Below, one piece after another: positions 59,402 to 64,000 of a stretch of DNA of 64,000 bases (the first letter of the stretch is position 1; each line of letters starts with the position of its first letter). The translations under genes and the position numbers were made by a program. Origin of the DNA: Bacteroides sp. (lineage in GTDB: Bacteria > Bacteroidota > Bacteroidia > Bacteroidales > Muribaculaceae); NCBI GenBank assembly GCA_014802325.1, contig JAAVCK010000021.1, forward strand, positions 1 to 64,000, written 5' to 3'. A model generated the notes under the pieces. The model was not told where the DNA came from. It saw nothing but the letters and a program-made list of their open reading frames with translations, and did no database searches.

Positions 59402-60971
59402 ATCATTCGTGCGGGCATTCGCCGCCATCGCGTGTGGAGTCATGCTGATGCAGGGCTGTATAAAAAACGATATACCCTATCCCCGCATACGTCCGCAGTT
59501 TCTGAGTTTCGAAGTGCTCGACGAGCTCCAGCCCGCAGCCATCGACACAATCAACTCCACCATAACACTCTATCTCGACGAGACCGCCGACCCGACAGAT
59601 GTGGTGGTGAAGGAATTTTTCCTCACCCCGGCCGGAGCTGTATGGAATGACTCGGTGGCATTTCTCAACGGCATAGATCTTTCTTCGCCCGTCACCACCA
59701 CCGTGGCGCTCTATCAGACCTACTCGTGGGAAGTGACCGCCGTGCAGAATATCGAGCGATACTTTACGGTGGAAAATCAGGTAGGCACGTCGACCATCGA
59801 CGCTGTGGCTCACCGCGTCATAGCCTATGTCACCGACCGCACTCCGCTCGACGCCGTAAAAGTCACGTCGATAAAACTCGCCGGCCCTGAGGCCGTGATG
59901 GAGCCGTCGCTCGAAGGCACCACCGTGGACTTCAACGGACCCGTGACGGTGGATGTGACCGAACACGGCCGCACCGTGCGCTGGACCATATATATCACCG
60001 CCACCGAATCCACCGTCACCACTGACCGTGTCGACGCATGGTCGCAGGTGGCTTGGGTCTACGGCACAGCCGAGGCCGGAAAAGACAACGGCGTGGAATA
60101 CCGCAAAGCCGGCTCTGAAGAATGGATACGTGTGCCCGAGGCCGACGTGACCCACAATGGCGGCTCGTTCACCGCATGCATTTCACCCCTCGACCCGCTG
60201 TCGGACTACCAGGCGCGCACCTACTCCGGCTCTGACTACGGTGAAGTGGTCGATTTCACCACCTACGGTACAGCTCAGCTCCCCAACAGCTCGCTCGACG
60301 AGTGGTGGCTCGACGGCAAGGTGTGGAATCCCTGGGCCGAAGGCTCCACCTCGTTCTGGGACACGGGTAATAAAGGTGCTTCCACTCTGGGACCGAGCAA
60401 TACCCAGCCCTCCGACGACACTCCTACCGGCACCGGACGCTCGGCCTGTCTTGAAACCCGATTCGTAGGTATAGGTATGCTCGGCAAACTCGCTGCCGGC
60501 AATCTCTTTGCGGGCAGCTACGTTCGCACCGACGGCACCAACGGTATTCTCAGCTTCGGACGCGACTTCACCTTCCGCCCTACACGCCTTAACTGCTGGG
60601 TGAAATACCACTCTGCTCCAATCAGCTCCACCACCGAAGGATTCGGTGACCTTAAGGATCGCCCCGATACGGCTGTGGTGTGGATAGCCCTCATTGACTC
60701 ACCCGAACCGTTCGAGATACGCACCAATCCCAAAAACAGGCAGCTCTTCGACCCCGACGGCCCTGAGGTAGTGGGTTATGGCATGATGCAACTTGGCCGT
60801 GATTATCTCGAATGGGAGAAAATTTCAGTGCCCGTGAACTATAAGTCGACTTCGCGCGTTCCTAAGTATGTATTGGTTGTCGCTTCCGCCTCAAAATACG
60901 GCGATTATTTCACCGGAGGCAATGGATCTATCCTTTACATCGACGATTTCTCACTCGACTATTTTTATTAA
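59388..60971 (+). CDS. PCMD-domain lipoprotein
   Basis: The 527-residue protein starts at a GTG and has a lipoprotein leader (AIACGVMLMQGCIKND). Two Ig-like segments (about residues 35-215) precede a C-terminal PCMD (putative carbohydrate metabolism) domain with LDEWWLDGKVWNPWAEG, ARTY and ILYIDDFSLDYFY. The domain has a carbohydrate-binding-module-like jelly-roll form, but its ligand is unproven. It is coupled to two barrel proteins upstream and followed after 3 nt by the DUF4923 gene, suggesting a surface complex. Confidence 0.8.
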   Translation: MSTFKSFVRAFAAIACGVMLMQGCIKNDIPYPRIRPQFLSFEVLDELQPAAIDTINSTITLYLDETADPTDVVVKEFFLTPAGAVWNDSVAFLNGIDLSSPVTTTVALYQTYSWEVTAVQNIERYFTVENQVGTSTIDAVAHRVIAYVTDRTPLDAVKVTSIKLAGPEAVMEPSLEGTTVDFNGPVTVDVTEHGRTVRWTIYITATESTVTTDRVDAWSQVAWVYGTAEAGKDNGVEYRKAGSEEWIRVPEADVTHNGGSFTACISPLDPLSDYQARTYSGSDYGEVVDFTTYGTAQLPNSSLDEWWLDGKVWNPWAEGSTSFWDTGNKGASTLGPSNTQPSDDTPTGTGRSACLETRFVGIGMLGKLAAGNLFAGSYVRTDGTNGILSFGRDFTFRPTRLNCWVKYHSAPISSTTEGFGDLKDRPDTAVVWIALIDSPEPFEIRTNPKNRQLFDPDGPEVVGYGMMQLGRDYLEWEKISVPVNYKSTSRVPKYVLVVASASKYGDYFTGGNGSILYIDDFSLDYFY

Positions 60972-60974
60972 ATT

Positions 60975-61694
60975 ATGAAAAGAATTTTCACCATTCTCTT
61001 TGCGGCGGTTGTCATGATGACTGGCTCGCAAGCCTCGGCTCAGTTCAACCTTGGTAATATTCTCGGTAAAGTAACAGGTAATCAGGAAACTACCGCAGAA
61101 AGTAATGATTCCACCGGCTCAGCGGCAGCCAATACCGGCTCCGGTCTGGGAGGCCTGATCAAAGGCGTCACCGACGCTATCGGCCTCACTTCGAGCGACG
61201 TCGATGTAAAAGACATGGTTGGCACATGGAGCTACTCCGGTCCGGCCGTTGTGTTCAAGAGCGACAATCTTCTTCTCAAAGCCGGCGGCGCTGCTGCTTC
61301 GGCCACTGTAGAAAACAAACTTAAAGATTACTATAAAATAGCCGGCTTCGAGAGCCTCAAACTCACCATCGAATCTGACTCTACATTTACCTTCAAGGTG
61401 AAATCCATCCCTCTGCAGGGTACTATAACCCGCAACACCGAGACGGGCAACTTCTACTTCACATTCAAGGCATTCAAAAAGATCAGCCTCGGCAAGATGG
61501 AAGCCTACGTGTCGATCAGCGGTGGAAAGACCATGTCACTCACATTCGACGTGAGCGGTCTGCTCAAGATTGTGGAAAAGGCCGGAAGCATCACCGGCAA
61601 CTCTACCCTCAAGGGTGTGACCGAACTGCTCAACCAGTATGAGGGCCTTACGGCAGGATGGAAACTCACCAAAACGGCCGACACTCAGAAATAA
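60975..61694 (+). CDS. DUF4923 family secreted protein
   Basis: The 239-residue protein has a signal peptide (ending SQASAQ). A FNLGNILGKVTGN segment and a Gly/Ser-rich linker precede the DUF4923 body: DMVGTWSYSGPAVVFKSDNLL, LTIESDSTFTFKVKSIPLQGTI and MSLTFDVSGLLKIVEKAG. The fold seems lipocalin-like; function unknown. It ends the barrel-barrel-PCMD operon and is followed by a clear hairpin. Confidence 0.82.
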   Translation: MKRIFTILFAAVVMMTGSQASAQFNLGNILGKVTGNQETTAESNDSTGSAAANTGSGLGGLIKGVTDAIGLTSSDVDVKDMVGTWSYSGPAVVFKSDNLLLKAGGAAASATVENKLKDYYKIAGFESLKLTIESDSTFTFKVKSIPLQGTITRNTETGNFYFTFKAFKKISLGKMEAYVSISGGKTMSLTFDVSGLLKIVEKAGSITGNSTLKGVTELLNQYEGLTAGWKLTKTADTQK

Positions 61695-61732
61695 CCCTAC
61701 CCCCTCCCGGGTAAGCTGAAATAATCGAATAT

Positions 61733-61773
61733 ATATAGCCCGCGCAGCCATCAGTCGGCCACGCGGGCTATAT
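61733..61773 (+). terminator. Terminator of the PCMD/DUF4923 operon
   Basis: ATATAGCCCGCG and CGCGGGCTATAT form a perfect 12-bp stem with a 17-nt loop, about 40 nt after the DUF4923 stop. Confidence 0.75.
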
Positions 61774-61872
61774 TAATTTGCATCAGGTATCGGAAGACAC
61801 GGGGCAATAATCCGCCTGTTGCGTTAACATAATTTCACACAGCCATTACTATTTACCGCCCACCCTCGGGAG

Positions 61873-61880
61873 TAAATTTG
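61873..61880 (+). promoter_or_regulatory. -7 box for the 65-aa gene
   Basis: TAAATTTG matches TAnnTTTG and lies 49 nt before the ATG at 61930. Confidence 0.55.
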
Positions 61881-61929
61881 CATCGTAAACATTCAAGCAA
61901 CTATTCACCTCTCAATAATCAATCCGACT

Positions 61930-62127
61930 ATGACCTCAGCTTTTACCATCTCGCCCCGCGTGATCCACACCATCAGCTCACTTCCGGCCGAAGACCGCGA
62001 CGTGATCACCACCGCTCTTGCGCGCGAACTGATATTGGGTGTCGACGTGACGACATCACTGTCGCCCATACAGGCCATACTCTATGCGATAGTGCGCCAA
62101 TACGTGCGGCAGGACTCCGTTCAGTGA
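61930..62127 (+). CDS. Small conserved-looking protein, unknown function
   Basis: The 65-residue protein reads FTISPRVIHTISSLPAEDRD, then VITTALARELILGVDVTTSLSPIQAILYAIVRQYVRQD. It is likely helical, with no signal peptide or membrane helix. A -7 box at a sensible distance and normal codon use support it as real. Its end overlaps the convergent YitT-like gene by 7 nt. I do not recognise a named family, though similar short proteins seem frequent in Bacteroidales. Confidence 0.6.
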   Translation: MTSAFTISPRVIHTISSLPAEDRDVITTALARELILGVDVTTSLSPIQAILYAIVRQYVRQDSVQ

Positions 62128-62855
62128 GTGTGTCGGTAGATATACCGGGCCAGACCGTAGATATAGCGGCGGAATCCCGGACGATAACATAGCAGCCGAT
62201 CCATCCAGCCCATGCGGGGCTGAAAGAATTTTACGGCCATCCCTACATATATCATGGCGAACAGTGTGCCTGTGCCCACTACATTAAACAGCCACGCACC
62301 GAAATACACATATCCCAGCGCCACGGCCATCACCACCAGAGCCACATCTACAAAAATCTTCACCCGCGCAAACGGCTTGCCGGTAACACGGCTTATAGCC
62401 ACCGGCAGTCCTTCGCCGGGCATAGTCACTGATCCGCAGCGCAACTCCATGGCTATGCCCACGGCCAGCACCGTGCATCCGGCCGCCTGCGCTGCCATCT
62501 GCCACGGAAGCGTAGCGGGGACAAACATGGCGGTCAGGCTCATGTTGACATCGAGAAGGAAGCCGAACACAAATCCTATCACGAGCTGAAACAGCTGCAC
62601 GGCCTGAAACTTGCGGCGAAGCAGCAATATCTGTAATCCCACGAGCACACCGTTCATCACATATGTATACTCGCCTATGGTCCACGCCGGAGCCTCGCCG
62701 GCCGCCCCTGCAAGAGTCATTACAAACGGTATAGTGGAGATGACGCTGCTCCCCAGTGCCGACCGCACACACATAGCTACTCCGAGCGTCATTACAAACA
62801 GTGAGACAAGCAACAACACATGTTGCCACACGAATCCTATTACTTTTTCTTTCAT
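62121..62855 (-). CDS. YitT/YczE-like membrane protein (DUF6198 type)
   Basis: The 244-residue protein has about five membrane helices, with the family-like start FVMTLGVAMCVRSALGSSVISTIPFVMTL and MPGEGLPVAISRVTGKPFARVKIFVDV. Such proteins resemble the YczE/YyaS/YitT group of unknown function, perhaps transporters. It is a single gene with its own promoter, divergent from the M48 protease gene. The -7 boxes of the two genes lie about 30 nt apart, so they could share a regulator. Confidence 0.8.
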   Translation of the reverse strand: MKEKVIGFVWQHVLLLVSLFVMTLGVAMCVRSALGSSVISTIPFVMTLAGAAGEAPAWTIGEYTYVMNGVLVGLQILLLRRKFQAVQLFQLVIGFVFGFLLDVNMSLTAMFVPATLPWQMAAQAAGCTVLAVGIAMELRCGSVTMPGEGLPVAISRVTGKPFARVKIFVDVALVVMAVALGYVYFGAWLFNVVGTGTLFAMIYVGMAVKFFQPRMGWMDRLLCYRPGFRRYIYGLARYIYRHTH

Positions 62856-62876
62856 TGTACCTTAAAAAACTCACCG

Positions 62877-62884
62877 CAAAGTTA
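62877..62884 (-). promoter_or_regulatory. -7 box for the YitT-like gene
   Basis: TAACTTTG on the minus strand, about 22 nt before the ATG at 62855. Confidence 0.6.
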
Positions 62885-62906
62885 GGCAAAAATCAGCAGA
62901 GTTGAT

Positions 62907-62914
62907 TAACTTTG
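62907..62914 (+). promoter_or_regulatory. -7 box for the M48 protease gene
   Basis: TAACTTTG lies 31 nt before the ATG at 62945 and overlaps the TTG codon the ORF track used as start, so that start is ruled out. Confidence 0.65.
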
Positions 62915-62944
62915 CATAAAATTCAACCTAAGTTCAGTTTCACA

Positions 62945-63745
62945 ATGAAGAATTCTTTATTACGTATTATGGGCGTACTCATGCTCATGGCATGTGTTGC
63001 CCCCGCCTACGCTCAGTTCAATCTGGGCAAGGCTATCAATGCTGCCGGAAAGGCCGCCAAGGCTTTCACGCTCACTGACGCACAGATGGCCGAATATGTC
63101 AAGGAATCGGTCGACTGGATGGACAAGAACAACCCCGTGCTCGACGAAGACAACCCCTACACCCAGCGTCTGCGCCGTCTGACCGAAGGTATCACCGACG
63201 CCGACGGCATACCCTTGAACTTCAAGGTATACGATGTGATCGACATCAACGCATTTGCTTGCCCCGACGGCAGTGTGAGAGTATTCTCATCGCTTATGGA
63301 CATCATGAACGACGACGAGCTCATGGGAGTGATAGGCCATGAGATAGGCCACGTGATGAAGCATCACTCTAAAAATCAGTTTAAGCACGAGCTCCTCACC
63401 GGCGCCCTCAAAGACGCCGTGGCATCTACCGGAGGTAAGGCCGCTCAGCTCACCGAGTCGCAGCTCGGCACACTCGGCCAGTCGCTCATGAGTGCCAAAT
63501 ATTCGCAGAAGCAGGAAAAGGAAGCCGACGACTGCGGCTATGATTTCCTCGTGTCGAAGGGTCGTAATCCCTGGGGCATCGTGATGTCGTTTGAGAAACT
63601 CCAGTCGATGGAAGGCGACAACAAGCAGAGCTACATCAACAAGATGTTCTCGTCGCACCCCGAGACCAAGGCCCGCATCGAGGCCATGACCAAGCGCTGC
63701 GTCAAGGACGGTTTCGAGCGCCCCGAAGCCACACCGGCCGAGTGA
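62945..63745 (+). CDS. M48-family zinc metalloprotease
   Basis: The 266-residue protein has an N-terminal leader (VLMLMACVAPAYAQ; the LMAC could be a lipobox) and the zinc motif HEIGH. The third ligand region is KQEKEADDCGYDFL, and SSHPETKARI follows as in Bacteroidetes M48 proteases. It is probably a periplasmic quality-control protease. The mature N-terminus FNLGKAINAAGKAAKAF resembles the DUF4923 start FNLGNILGK, perhaps a shared envelope signal. The start is the ATG at 62945. Confidence 0.9.
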   Translation: MKNSLLRIMGVLMLMACVAPAYAQFNLGKAINAAGKAAKAFTLTDAQMAEYVKESVDWMDKNNPVLDEDNPYTQRLRRLTEGITDADGIPLNFKVYDVIDINAFACPDGSVRVFSSLMDIMNDDELMGVIGHEIGHVMKHHSKNQFKHELLTGALKDAVASTGGKAAQLTESQLGTLGQSLMSAKYSQKQEKEADDCGYDFLVSKGRNPWGIVMSFEKLQSMEGDNKQSYINKMFSSHPETKARIEAMTKRCVKDGFERPEATPAE

Positions 63746-63780
63746 CGTCAGAATTAAAAAAACTCTATCACCACTTTTAC

Positions 63781-63809
63781 AGGGGACTTGCTCGCAAGCC
63801 CCTTTTTTT
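63781..63809 (+). terminator. Intrinsic terminator after the M48 protease gene
   Basis: AGGGGACTTGC and GCAAGCCCCT form a stem with one bulged A, directly followed by TTTTTTT. Confidence 0.9.
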
Positions 63810-63854
63810 GTGCATTTTCATGCCACGGATAGTGATAGGTAGCGTTTTTTTGAT

Positions 63855-63862
63855 TATCTTTG
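63855..63862 (+). promoter_or_regulatory. -7 box for the last, truncated gene
   Basis: TATCTTTG matches TAnnTTTG and lies 62 nt before the ATG at 63925. Confidence 0.6.
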
Positions 63863-63924
63863 CGAAAGAAACAAGAAAATCGCAGGAACACTTTCTGCAA
63901 AAAACATATCCGAATACTATCACC

Positions 63925-64000
63925 ATGAGTCGCTCCAATTCCTTAGGAAAGCACAGCACAACAATATGGTATCACCTCGCCGCGTTGCTCATAGTAGTGG
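63925..64000 (+). CDS. Truncated CDS at the window end, N-terminal membrane segment
   Basis: Only 25 codons are visible: MSRSNSLGKHSTTIWYHLAALLIVV and onward. A polar N-terminus followed by a hydrophobic helix suggests a signal anchor. The upstream -7 box and terminator support a real gene start. Identity cannot be assigned; PASTA-domain or similar anchored proteins start this way, but that is a guess. Confidence 0.45.
   Translation, partial: MSRSNSLGKHSTTIWYHLAALLIVV

Overview
The window looks like chromosome from a gut Bacteroidales bacterium, most likely of the Muribaculaceae/Prevotellaceae type. The evidence is the TAnnTTTG-type -7 promoter boxes (often about 19 nt after a TTG), the lack of Shine-Dalgarno leaders, and the families present: BspA-like leucine-rich surface protein, UpxY antiterminator, type III glutamine synthetase, LL-diaminopimelate aminotransferase, PCMD lipoprotein, DUF3256, DUF4923, head-GIN protein and PF14121 porin. 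Core genes are GC-rich. Two stretches, about 1.85-4.6 kb and 42-54.4 kb, are visibly more AT-rich and look like accessory DNA. No genome was searched, so the family assignment is inference.

Layout. 1-4.65 kb: a CocE/NonD hydrolase, then a minus-strand AT-rich group (AraC regulator, DUF5131 protein with a radical-SAM-like cysteine motif, HXXEE membrane protein) and a decayed MFS remnant. 4.65-6.7 kb: an FHS-type sugar permease and a four-helix-bundle (23S-IVP-like) gene beside eleven 9-bp tandem repeats. 6.88-13.5 kb: a seven-gene drug-efflux operon (TetR, TolC, HlyD, two ABC ATPases, two permeases). 13.5-15.7 kb: phosphate butyryltransferase and butyrate kinase. 15.8-20.5 kb (minus): dapF-dapL-glnN, plus a small membrane ORF missed by the ORF track. 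20.66-25.4 kb: an LptF/G permease, a PF14121 porin and a solute-binding protein. 25.4-28.8 kb (minus): nadE, a beta-barrel protein and a GT2. 29-31.6 kb: a head-GIN repeat protein, two tandem tRNA-Arg(ACG) genes, a palindromic repeat cluster and a phosphate-selective-porin-like gene. 31.6-35.3 kb (minus): a DEAD-box helicase, DUF3256 and xseA. 35.3-36.2 kb: gene-free, full of palindromes. 36.2-41.1 kb (minus): a 1620-aa BspA-like protein with a long, possibly attenuated leader. 42-54.4 kb: a polysaccharide locus. 54.4-56.8 kb: murB-murA. 57-64 kb: a Spy-like protein, a two-barrel/PCMD/DUF4923 envelope operon, a small protein, a YitT-like membrane protein, an M48 protease and a truncated CDS.

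How the genes fit together. Most of the window serves the cell envelope: lipopolysaccharide export (LptF/G), meso-diaminopimelate supply (dapL, dapF), UDP-MurNAc synthesis (murA, murB), outer-membrane barrels and porins, and a capsule or exopolysaccharide locus controlled by an UpxY antiterminator. That locus has a flippase, polymerase, four glycosyltransferases, a pyruvyltransferase-like enzyme, an (alpha/alpha)6-toroid protein, a NodB-like lipoprotein and a radical SAM enzyme. No initiating sugar-phosphate transferase or nucleotide-sugar genes are visible, so precursors must come from elsewhere.

Most worth a second look: the radical SAM plus NodB-like pair inside the polysaccharide locus; the bspA leader with two mutually exclusive hairpins ahead of a U-tract; the composite palindromic element present twice in opposite orientation; and the 9-bp repeats beside the four-helix-bundle gene.
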